Notes under the pieces: generated by a model
Seen by the model: only the letters and a program-made list of their open reading frames with translations
Databases searched by the model: none
What the model was told of the DNA's origin: nothing
Part shown: positions 7,988 to 14,372 of the stretch, in pieces
How the letters are laid out: every line of letters starts with the position of its first letter
Numbering within the stretch: the stretch's first letter is position 1
DNA from: Deltaproteobacteria bacterium
GTDB lineage: Bacteria > JAUYMQ01
DNA length: 14,372 bases
NCBI GenBank assembly: GCA_030698575.1
Contig: JAUYMQ010000456.1
Location: 1 to 14,372, forward strand
Direction: 5' to 3'
Made by a program: the position numbers and the translations under genes

Positions 7988-8248
7988 ATGGAGCGTTTCG
8001 TCGACATCTACACGGCAGCAGAGTCCTGGGCGGCCCCGCTCGTCCGGGACTATCTGGCCCAGTTCGGCATCGACGCCCTCGTCCGAAGCAACGTGGTGAG
8101 CGTCTACCCCATGGCAATCGGGCCGCTTTCAGGATTCCGGGTCGGCGTGCGGGCGAACGACATGCGTGCAGCTGTCAGGCTGCTCGAACAAGCCATTTGC
8201 GACGGCGTGATTCCGGGCGAAGTTATCGCCCAGGGAGAGGATTCCTGA
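7988..8248 (+). CDS. DUF2007-type putative signal-transducing protein
   Basis: This 86-residue protein begins MERFVDIYTAAESWAAPLVR, followed by YLAQFGIDALVRSN and a short beta hairpin, then a strand (FRVGVRANDM) and a helix (AAVRLLEQAI). This matches the small alpha/beta DUF2007 family, with the usual opening 'strand - helix scanning LV..L...GI.a.v' and the closing 'V.v...d...A..lL' (recognised by eye). The family is often called putative prokaryotic signal transducing protein, and its biochemical role is not established. GGGGA lies 6-7 nt before ATG 7988. The gene is divergent from the response regulator and its stop is only 11 bp from the convergent flgM stop, with no terminator between. 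Confidence 0.68.
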   Translation: MERFVDIYTAAESWAAPLVRDYLAQFGIDALVRSNVVSVYPMAIGPLSGFRVGVRANDMRAAVRLLEQAICDGVIPGEVIAQGEDS

Positions 8249-8259
8249 GGAGCGGCCGG

Positions 8260-8601
8260 TCAGATGTCCCGCAGAAGGCCCTTGCGAATCATCCGCTCGG
8301 CGATTTCCTCGGGGTCGGGGTGATACCGCCCCTCAGCGATGATCTGGCGGTAGTGCGCGACCAGGTCCTCGCGGACGTCGGGCGCGCTCCTCGCCGTTTC
8401 GCCGGCCCGCTTCTGAAGGCCTTTCTCGAAGGCGCCGTTGCCGTTGGCAGACCCGTTGGTGGGCCGTGCCTCGCCGGCGCCGGCAGATCCGAGGTGCCAG
8501 CCGTTTCCGTTCCCGCCGTTGGCCTTGCTCGGATGAGGTGTATGGGACGACGCTGGTTTCGGGGAATTTGGGCCCCGCCGTGGCTTGGATCGATGGCTCA
8601 T
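8260..8601 (-). CDS. flgM: FlgM-like anti-sigma-28 factor with a long disordered N-terminus
   Basis: The last 40 of 113 residues read VREDLVAHYRQIIAEGRY followed by HPDPEEIAERMIRKGLL, which fits the FlgM C-terminal helical pattern (V..ekv..l...I..G.Y..d.e.iA..ll) that binds FliA. In known systems FlgM holds sigma-28 inactive until it is exported through the finished hook-basal body. The first 65 residues are basic, then Gly/Asn/Ser/Pro-rich and surely disordered; FlgM is natively unfolded, though usually 90-100 residues. Location next to fliA supports the call. GGAG lies 7 nt before ATG 8601. A terminator after fliA means it probably uses its own promoter. Main alternative: another FliA-binding or unrelated small protein. 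Confidence 0.72.
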   Translation of the reverse strand: MSHRSKPRRGPNSPKPASSHTPHPSKANGGNGNGWHLGSAGAGEARPTNGSANGNGAFEKGLQKRAGETARSAPDVREDLVAHYRQIIAEGRYHPDPEEIAERMIRKGLLRDI

Positions 8602-8627
8602 TTCGTGGCTCCGTGTGTCGGCGGTCG

Positions 8628-8658
8628 ACTATACGCCCCCCCGGGCGAAGACCGCCAA
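8628..8658 (-). promoter_or_regulatory. Alternative sigma-70-like promoter for flgM
   Basis: TTGGCG (8653-8658) and TATAGT (8628-8633) on the minus strand are 19 bp apart. The -10 is good; the spacer is long and filled with G residues. It would give a very short leader (about 20 nt) that still contains the GGAG site. It could supply FlgM before sigma-28 becomes active. Confidence 0.3.
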
Positions 8659-8663
8659 TCCAG

Positions 8664-8691
8664 TCATCGGTGCGGTTGTAGCATGACTTGA
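8664..8691 (-). promoter_or_regulatory. Candidate sigma-28 promoter for flgM
   Basis: On the minus strand TCAAG (TCAA at 8688-8691) is followed after 16 bp by ACCGATGA (8664-8671). The FliA consensus is TAAA, about 15 bp, GCCGATAA (known for enteric FliA). The -10 matches at six of eight bases and the spacer is one longer. It would start transcription about 55 nt before the flgM ATG and lies beyond the fliA terminator, so it would give FliA-dependent feedback. Confidence 0.42.
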
Positions 8692-8695
8692 ACGC

Positions 8696-8737
8696 AAAAA
8701 AAAGCCGGCCGCCGGGGGGGAATGCCCCCGGGCCGGA
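8696..8737 (-). terminator. Rho-independent terminator of fliA
   Basis: On the minus strand a very GC-rich stem (CCGGCC plus CGGGGG, loop around CATTC, then the complementary C-run and GGCCGG with a 2-nt bulge) is followed directly by eight T residues (A8 at 8696-8703). It starts about 40 nt after the fliA stop and points the right way. This is the clearest intrinsic terminator in the window, and it separates fliA from flgM. Confidence 0.92.
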
Positions 8738-8777
8738 CTGCGTCTTGAGCGATTTTTAGCAGGAAATCGGGCAGCCT

Positions 8778-9536
8778 CTACTTGTCGAGTGAGCTCTTGA
8801 GCTTTCCGCGCAGCCGGAGGATCGCCTTCGTGTGAATCTGGCAGACGCGCGACTCGGTGATGTCGAGGATCTTGCCGATCTCCTTCATGTTCAGCTCGTC
8901 GTAGTAGTAGAGCGAGATGACGAGCCTCTCTTTGTCGGGCAGCATCCCGATTGACTCTGCGACGATCTTCTTCATCTCCTCGACGTTGAGGGCCATCGCG
9001 GGGTCCTCTCCCGTCGTGTCCTCGAGGACGTCGATCAAGTTTTTCTTCTCGAGGTCGCTCGCGCTGCGCACCTCGTCCAGGTTCACTACGGAGATTCCGC
9101 GAACCTGGTTCAGCATCTCGTGGAACTTCCTGATCTCGACTCCCATCTCGTCCGCCACTTCCTCGTCCGAGGCGGCTCTTCCGAGCCGTTGCTCCATGTT
9201 GCTGTAGGCAGCCTCCATCTTGCGGCTCTTCTGCCGGACGGAGCGGGGAACCCAGTCGAGGGAACGGAGTTGATCGAGAATGGCGCCCTTGATCCGGAAC
9301 TCGGCGTAGGTCTTGAATTTGCAGTTCTTCTCGGGATTGTACTTCTCGATGGCATCCATGAGGCCGATGACGCCGGTGTTGATGAGATCATCGAGATCAA
9401 CGTGCGATGGAAGGCGCTGGGCGATGCGGTTCACGATGTACTTGATGAGGGGGGCGTGCTCCATGATGAGCCGGTCTCGCGTGGTCTGGCTCATGCTCTC
9501 CGTCTCTGACCGGTGGCGCTTGGGCTCAGCGTTCAT
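8778..9536 (-). CDS. fliA: RNA polymerase sigma factor for flagellar genes (sigma-28)
   Basis: FliA directs RNA polymerase to late flagellar and chemotaxis promoters. The 252 residues have the FliA/WhiG layout with no region 1.1. Region 2 spans about 26-97 (YIVNRIAQRLP, DLDDLINTGVIGLMDAIEKY, then the FliA-typical FKTYAEFRIKGAILDQLRSLDWVPRSVR). Region 3 follows with LGRAASDEEVADEMG, and region 4 ends in the helix-turn-helix ITESRVCQIHTKAILRLR (226-243). GGAG lies 7 nt before ATG 9536; an internal ATG (residue 15) has its GGAGAG too close. Upstream is a sigma-54 promoter and downstream a terminator, so it appears to be a single-gene transcript. The adjacent activator gene is the likely regulator. 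Confidence 0.95.
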   Translation of the reverse strand: MNAEPKRHRSETESMSQTTRDRLIMEHAPLIKYIVNRIAQRLPSHVDLDDLINTGVIGLMDAIEKYNPEKNCKFKTYAEFRIKGAILDQLRSLDWVPRSVRQKSRKMEAAYSNMEQRLGRAASDEEVADEMGVEIRKFHEMLNQVRGISVVNLDEVRSASDLEKKNLIDVLEDTTGEDPAMALNVEEMKKIVAESIGMLPDKERLVISLYYYDELNMKEIGKILDITESRVCQIHTKAILRLRGKLKSSLDK

Positions 9537-9562
9537 CGTGTCTCTCCGAACCAGGATGCAGT

Positions 9563-9582
9563 GTTCGGCGCGAACGCCGAAC
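9563..9582 (-). repeat. Stem-loop in the fliA 5' leader
   Basis: GTTCGGCG and CGCCGAAC form a perfect 8-bp stem closing a four-base loop (TTCG on the transcribed strand). It ends 26 nt before the fliA ATG, so it would be in the leader of the sigma-54 transcript, close to but outside the ribosome binding site. It may affect stability or translation. Confidence 0.5.
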
Positions 9583-9643
9583 TGGATTGCCGGACCGCGT
9601 CGTCCCGCTCTCGGGATTGCGGATGCCGTCCGGCGGAGCGGCT

Positions 9644-9657
9644 CCCCCCTCGGGGGG
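9644..9657. repeat. C6/G6 inverted repeat in the fliA leader
   Basis: CCCCCC-TC-GGGGGG within the predicted 154-nt leader. With a minimum loop it gives a five-pair GC hairpin, without a T-run on either strand. It adds to the structured character of this leader. Confidence 0.3.
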
Positions 9658-9700
9658 CGGCCTCTCCTGGGGGCCTTTGGGCGCGTGCGAAGGCGAAGGT

Positions 9701-9717
9701 TGCAATCGGTATGCCAA
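9701..9717 (-). promoter_or_regulatory. Sigma-54 (-24/-12) promoter of fliA
   Basis: On the minus strand the site reads TTGGCATACCGATTGCA. The invariant GG (-24) and GC (-12) are separated by exactly 10 bp, with full TGGCA and TTGCA cores, an excellent match to the RpoN consensus. It points at fliA, with a predicted start near 9690 and about 154 nt of leader. The neighbouring gene encodes a GAFTGA-bearing sigma-54 activator, the required partner for such promoters. Confidence 0.82.
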
Positions 9718-9906
9718 TGAACGACGCGGGCTTACGGGCGGGCCGAATCAGGGAAACCCGGTTGCCGGGACCCGGCGGGAGCCACCCCGAATTTCCGTTT
9801 GATTACGGGATTGTTCCCCGCAGCGCGGTTGGTGAGTCCGGTTCCCGAACGGGAGACAGAGCGGCTGAAAAAATGACGGCGGGCGGCCCAGGGGACAACA
9901 ATCTGT

Positions 9907-9920
9907 GTCATCGAATTGAC
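9907..9920. promoter_or_regulatory. FleQ-box-like palindrome, candidate enhancer for the fliA promoter
   Basis: GTCATCGAATTGAC has GTCA and TGAC half-sites six bases apart and an AATT-like right centre. The Pseudomonas FleQ consensus, as remembered, is GTCaNTAAAtTGAC; 11 of 13 specified bases agree. It is centred about 224 bp upstream of the predicted fliA start, a usual distance for enhancer-binding proteins, and the neighbouring regulator has a FleQ-type recognition helix. The match is visible; binding is inference. Confidence 0.55.
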
Positions 9921-9935
9921 GAATTTTGGCGCTGA

Positions 9936-9984
9936 GGTACGAGATTGTACCGAAATGACCTTTGGCGAGTTCAGCCTTGTACCG
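9936..9984. repeat. GTACC repeats upstream of the fliA enhancer
   Basis: GGTAC-N6-GTACC (9936-9951) is an inverted repeat. Its right arm, as TTGTACCG (9945-9952), is repeated exactly at 9977-9984, 32 bp away, about three helical turns. The spacing suggests sites for a protein bound on one face of the DNA. No known box was recognised. Confidence 0.4.
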
Positions 9985-10113
9985 GGGAGCCCCGACGTGT
10001 TCCCGGAGCTGGGCCGTTCTCCCGTCTGCGGGATGAAATCCCGATCACGGGGTCGTAACCGGCTGGTGCAACCAGATGGGGTGCAGGGTCGGCGATCGCG
10101 GGGCGGAACCCCG
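9983..10113. other. Hairpin-dense intergenic stretch, possible structured RNA
   Basis: Between fliA and the activator gene, 9983-10113 holds no credible gene but several tight inverted repeats. These are CGGGG/CCCCG (9983-9994), TCCCG/CGGGA (10020-10033), CGGGAT/ATCCCG (10029-10043), CTGGT/ACCAG (10063-10075) and CGGGG/CCCCG (10099-10113). The second and third share the segment 10029-10033 and are mutually exclusive. This could be the 3' untranslated region of the activator mRNA, a small RNA on either strand, or a leader element. No T-run terminator and no known RNA family was recognised. Confidence 0.3.
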
Positions 10114-10130
10114 GGCGGGAGCGAGCGACG

Positions 10131-11594
<1,464 letters not shown>

Positions 11595-11646
11595 GAACGA
11601 CTCCCGGGGGCGATGGATAGAGAGCACGGGCGCTTGAGGAAGCCCG

Positions 11647-11675
11647 AGTATAGGGGGGGGATCGCGCCAGATCAA
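11647..11675 (-). promoter_or_regulatory. Sigma-70 promoter of the FleQ-like activator
   Basis: TTGATC (11670-11675) and TATACT (11647-11652) on the minus strand are separated by the optimal 17 bp. The predicted start near 11640 leaves a 46-nt leader before ATG 11594. The -10 hexamer is identical to that of valS. Housekeeping expression of the activator fits a top-tier regulator. Confidence 0.75.
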
Positions 11676-11709
11676 GCAACCTGTCCTGAATCCGGGAAGT
11701 CGTTACGGC

Positions 11710-11726
11710 GGGCTCAAGGCGAGCCC
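11710..11726. repeat. 6-bp hairpin in the divergent promoter region
   Basis: GGGCTC-AAGGC-GAGCCC is a perfect inverted repeat between the two divergent enhancer-binding-protein genes. It overlaps the candidate sigma-28 -35 element of the plus-strand gene and could be an operator as well as an RNA hairpin. Confidence 0.35.
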
Positions 11727-11741
11727 CCGATCAGCCGAAAA
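11714..11741 (+). promoter_or_regulatory. Candidate sigma-28 promoter of the degenerate enhancer-binding-protein operon
   Basis: TCAAG (TCAA at 11714-11717) is followed after 16 bp by GCCGAAAA (11734-11741), seven of eight bases of the FliA -10 consensus GCCGATAA. The -35 sequence and the spacing are the same as in the flgM candidate. The predicted start near 11749 leaves a leader of about 80 nt. No competing sigma-70 or sigma-54 promoter was seen for this strand. Confidence 0.4.
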
Positions 11742-11827
11742 ACCCTCCAGGAAAAAGCTCCCGCGGAAACGCCCGGCCTGGCCGCCGGAGCCAGTTCTCG
11801 TTTGCCGGGAGCCGGGGCCATAAGGAC

Positions 11828-13243
11828 ATGATCAAGAAAAGCTCGACAAACGCGCCGCCCGATCGGGGGCGCTTGCTGATTTCCGGTGGAGAAGCGGCGT
11901 GGGCGAGCGCGCTCGCCGATGCGCTTTCCGCGGAAGGTCACCGGGTCATCCCTGGCGAGGGATCTGTCGACCTCTGCGACGCCGTGCGCGTGAAGAACCC
12001 CGACGTGATCATCTTATACGCCGGCAGCAAGGCTGCGGAGGGGCGCGCCCTCATCAGCGAGCTGCGGGCGCTTCAACCCGACCTGCAGATCGTTCTCGTC
12101 TCACCCTCCGATTCACTCGGCAACGCCTTCGCCTGGGCGACGGCAGGCGTGATCGATTTCGTCGAGCCTTTCGCCGCACCCTCCGAATCTATCCTTTTGA
12201 CCACCCGGCGGGCGGTCGAGCGGCGCTGGCTCCTCGGCCGGTTGCGCCAGCTCGACATTGAGTCCGGGGAAGGGGACGGGACAGGAGGTCTGGTCGGCAC
12301 CTCGAACGCGATGCGCGAGATCCTGCGTCGCGTTGCGGAACTGGCCCGGACGAATGCCTACGTGCTGATCGAGGGCCAGGAGGGAACCGGCCGCGGGACG
12401 ATGGCCAGGGCCATGCACCTGGCCGGGCCGAGGCGGGACGAGCCGTTCATCCGCGTCCACTGCATCGAGATCCAGCCGTCGGGGGCCGCGGGAGCCGCGG
12501 CCGGGAACGGCGAGCGGTCCGGCGCGGGCGCAACGTCGATCGAGGACGTCTTCGCCCGGGCGGGCCGCGGAACCATCTTCTTCGAAGCGATCGACAGGCT
12601 GAGGGGGGACGCCCAGCGGGAGATGCTGGCCCGGCTCGAAGCCCAGGAGGAGGCGCTCATGCAGGGCGCCGGCGCACGAACCGAACAGCCCCGGATCATC
12701 GCGTCCACGAGCAACGATCTCGATCTTCAGGTTCAGCAGGGGAAATTCGAGGGGGACCTGTACCGGCGGCTGAAGGCCGACTCGTTGAGACTCCCCCCGT
12801 TGCGGGATCGCCGCGAAGAGATCCCTGCGTTCGTTCGGCACTTCCTCCGCGGTTTCGGGACGGACGGGACGGACGCGAAGGGGATGGACAGGGCCGCGCT
12901 GAATCTGCTCTGCCGGTACGAATGGCCCGGCAATCTGCGAGAACTGGAGGACTGCTTGCGCTACGCCGTGGCGCTGACCGGTGGTGCGACGATCGGAACG
13001 GACGATCTGCCGGAGAAAATCGTGGAGTCATCTCGCCAGGAAGCACTCGGAGCGGGCGGCGGCTCACTCTCGCTGAAGGGCTGTGAAAAGCACACGATCG
13101 AACAGGCGCTCTCGCTGTGTGACGGTGACGTCATCGCGGCGGCCACCATGCTTGGGGTAGGCCGGAGCACCTTGTACAGAAAGATGAATTCACATGGCGT
13201 CCACCGCCGCGCGTTCCGGCGCGGACGGAGAACAGGCGCCTGA
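11828..13243 (+). CDS. Degenerate NtrC-family protein (pseudo-receiver, inactive AAA+, Fis-type HTH)
   Basis: 471 residues with the order of an NtrC-type activator but nearly every functional residue changed. Receiver (14-130): the acidic pair is G20-G21, the phosphoacceptor is Tyr64 (VIILYAG) and the Lys-Pro is Glu113-Pro. AAA+ (about 155-385): Walker A reads GQEGTGRG with Arg179 for Lys; the GAFTGA loop is replaced by a Gly/Ala-rich stretch (about 208-226); Walker B reads FFEAID with Glu243-Ala244 for Asp-Glu; the first arginine finger is Glu298. The fold signatures remain: IIASTSNDLDL, R304, LPPLRDR, WPGNLRELED and the helix-turn-helix VIAAATMLGVGRSTLYRKM. It should neither be phosphorylated, hydrolyse ATP normally nor contact sigma-54. 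The frame is intact, so it is not a decaying gene. AAGG lies only 2 nt before ATG. It is divergent from the FleQ-like gene; an HD-GYP gene follows 44 nt later. Confidence 0.85.
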   Translation: MIKKSSTNAPPDRGRLLISGGEAAWASALADALSAEGHRVIPGEGSVDLCDAVRVKNPDVIILYAGSKAAEGRALISELRALQPDLQIVLVSPSDSLGNAFAWATAGVIDFVEPFAAPSESILLTTRRAVERRWLLGRLRQLDIESGEGDGTGGLVGTSNAMREILRRVAELARTNAYVLIEGQEGTGRGTMARAMHLAGPRRDEPFIRVHCIEIQPSGAAGAAAGNGERSGAGATSIEDVFARAGRGTIFFEAIDRLRGDAQREMLARLEAQEEALMQGAGARTEQPRIIASTSNDLDLQVQQGKFEGDLYRRLKADSLRLPPLRDRREEIPAFVRHFLRGFGTDGTDAKGMDRAALNLLCRYEWPGNLRELEDCLRYAVALTGGATIGTDDLPEKIVESSRQEALGAGGGSLSLKGCEKHTIEQALSLCDGDVIAAATMLGVGRSTLYRKMNSHGVHRRAFRRGRRTGA

Positions 13244-13287
13244 ACCGCCTCTGGGCATCCCGCTCTTCGGCGCCCCAAGGGGAACTC

Positions 13288-14372
13288 ATGAAGCCAGGTG
13301 TGCTGTTCGTCGATGACGAACCGAACATCCTGAAGGCGATCCGCCGCCTGTTCAGGGGGGAGGACTTTGATCTCTATACGGCCGAGAGCGGCGCCGCAGC
13401 CCTCAAGCGAATGGAGGAAGGTGGCATCGAAGTCGTCGTGAGCGATCATCGGATGGCCGGCATGACTGGCGTGGATCTTCTCTCCACGATGAGGGAGAAG
13501 TGGCCGGAAGCCATCCGCATACTCGTGACCGGAAATTCGGAAATGGCTATCGCGGTGGAAGCCATCAACCGGGGAGAGATATACCGGCTCATCACCAAAC
13601 CCTGGAACGACGACGAGATCCGTGCGACCGTCCGGGAGGCGCTCGACCTGTACGCGCTCAAGGGCGAGATCAAGCGCCTGAACCATCTCACTCATGAGCA
13701 GAACCTGCAGCTCAAGGACCTTCACCAGAATCTCGAAGCAAAAGTGGCGGAGCGGACCGAGGAACTGTCGAGAAGGAACGCCGAACTCGGCGTCGCCTAC
13801 ATCGGGACGCTGAAAGCCCTCATGAGCGCAATAGATGCCCATCACCAGTGCGCCGCCAATCATTCCGAGCGGGCGGCAATCTACACGGGGCTGATCGCCC
13901 GGCGCATGGGGCTGGAAGAGGCGCAGGTCAGGCGCCTGCACGTCGCCGGACTCCTCCACGACGTCGGCAAGATCGGGATCCGTGCAGAAATATTGAACAA
14001 AAGGGGGCCGCTCTCGGACGAGGAGAGGCGCGGGATGCAGCGCCACCCCGTGATTGCAGCGGACATGCTGGCGGGCGTGCCGTGGCTCCGGGACATCCTG
14101 GCGATGATTCGCAACCACCATGAATGGTTCGACGGGGATCCGCGCGGTTATCCGGATAACCTGAAGGGAAGCGAGATCGACCTGGGCGCCCGGATCATCG
14201 GCGTGGCGGACGCGATCGAAGCGATGGCGAACGACCGCCCCTTCCGGAGCGCCTACCCGCCCGATCGGGTGATCGCCGAGTTGCGGAGATGCGCCGGGAC
14301 GCAGTTCGATCCGGAAGTCGTGGCCTGCGCGATCGCACTCCTGGAGGAAGGCGGCGAGGATTTCCTCCTCTC
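13288..14372 (+). CDS. REC-HD-GYP response regulator, probable c-di-GMP phosphodiesterase (3' end outside the window)
   Basis: The frame runs 361 codons from ATG 13288 (AAGGGG about 5 nt upstream) to the window edge without a stop. The receiver (1-120) is canonical: D9-D10, phosphoacceptor D53 in VVSDHRMAGMTG, T81 and K104 in LITKPWNDDE. A coiled-coil linker follows (about 122-165). The HD-GYP domain (from about 172) shows H192, the HDVGK metal site (214-218), HHE (257-259), a GYP (267-269) and GVADAIEAMANDRPFR (285-300). HD-GYP proteins such as RpfG hydrolyse c-di-GMP (family knowledge). The signature is DG-DPR-GYP, two residues longer than the usual DG-x-GYP. It lies 44 nt after the degenerate enhancer-binding protein and is probably cotranscribed with it, fitting motility control. 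Confidence 0.9.
   Translation, partial: MKPGVLFVDDEPNILKAIRRLFRGEDFDLYTAESGAAALKRMEEGGIEVVVSDHRMAGMTGVDLLSTMREKWPEAIRILVTGNSEMAIAVEAINRGEIYRLITKPWNDDEIRATVREALDLYALKGEIKRLNHLTHEQNLQLKDLHQNLEAKVAERTEELSRRNAELGVAYIGTLKALMSAIDAHHQCAANHSERAAIYTGLIARRMGLEEAQVRRLHVAGLLHDVGKIGIRAEILNKRGPLSDEERRGMQRHPVIAADMLAGVPWLRDILAMIRNHHEWFDGDPRGYPDNLKGSEIDLGARIIGVADAIEAMANDRPFRSAYPPDRVIAELRRCAGTQFDPEVVACAIALLEEGGEDFLL

Noticed and set aside
9740-9840. Cobalamin-type or c-di-GMP riboswitch on the plus strand (GGGAAACCCGGTT followed by GC-rich stems)
   Set aside because: The conserved B12-box order and the GEMM core sequences are not present, and no plus-strand gene follows.
9868-9873. Six-T run on the minus strand as a terminator for the activator gene
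   Set aside because: No adequate stem directly precedes it; GGGC-C-GCCC would leave a one-base loop.
9513-9935. 140-codon plus-strand frame in the fliA-activator intergenic region (also 9916-10467)
   Set aside because: Composition is Arg/Gly/Pro-rich with no ribosome binding site or family resemblance, and it overlaps fliA and the sigma-54 promoter.
11595-11675. TTG start at 11675 adding 27 residues to the FleQ-like protein
   Set aside because: The TTG is part of the -35 hexamer TTGATC and the -10 box lies inside the extension; ATG 11594 has a good GGGAG site.
12961-14121. 386-codon minus-strand open frame opposite the dead enhancer-binding protein and the HD-GYP gene
   Set aside because: It spans two real plus-strand genes and their spacer, and shows no domain pattern.

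Overview
This is a GC-rich window from a flagellated Gram-negative-type bacterium. It contains a sigma-54 enhancer-binding protein, FliA (sigma-28), an FlgM-like anti-sigma factor and an HD-GYP response regulator. The order valS-nadC-birA-coaX, plus a response regulator with a helical tail, suggests Desulfobacterota/Myxococcota (old Deltaproteobacteria) or a nearby lineage such as Acidobacteriota. That placement is inference only.

Left part (1-7520), all on the minus strand. Read in transcription order it holds a response regulator with a very long acidic linker, valS, nadC, birA, coaX and the start of a TPR protein cut by the window edge. valS has a near-consensus sigma-70 promoter and a leader of about 205 nt. 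valS and nadC overlap by ATGA, and nadC, birA, coaX and the TPR gene follow at 20-45 nt spacing, so they look like one housekeeping operon (translation, NAD, biotin and CoA). A regulatory region of about 470 bp (7521-7987) separates the response regulator from a small plus-strand DUF2007-type gene.

Right part (8260-14372) is a compact motility-control locus. A FleQ-like activator with an unphosphorylatable receiver is expressed from a good sigma-70 promoter. Downstream of it a long intergenic region carries a FleQ-box-like palindrome (9907-9920) and an excellent -24/-12 sigma-54 promoter (9701-9717) aimed at fliA. fliA ends in a strong intrinsic terminator. Beyond it flgM has its own candidate sigma-28 promoter.

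Divergent from the activator is a second, smaller enhancer-binding-protein homologue whose phosphorylation pocket, Walker A lysine, Walker B Asp-Glu pair, GAFTGA loop and first arginine finger are all lost. It is preceded by a sigma-28-like motif with the same architecture as the one before flgM. It is followed, probably in the same operon, by a REC-HD-GYP c-di-GMP phosphodiesterase that runs off the window.

The most interesting hypothesis is a closed circuit: FleQ-like activator -> sigma-54 -> fliA -> sigma-28 -> flgM plus a dead enhancer-binding protein that could poison or modulate the activator hexamer, together with a c-di-GMP hydrolase. The sequence supports the parts; the wiring is inference.
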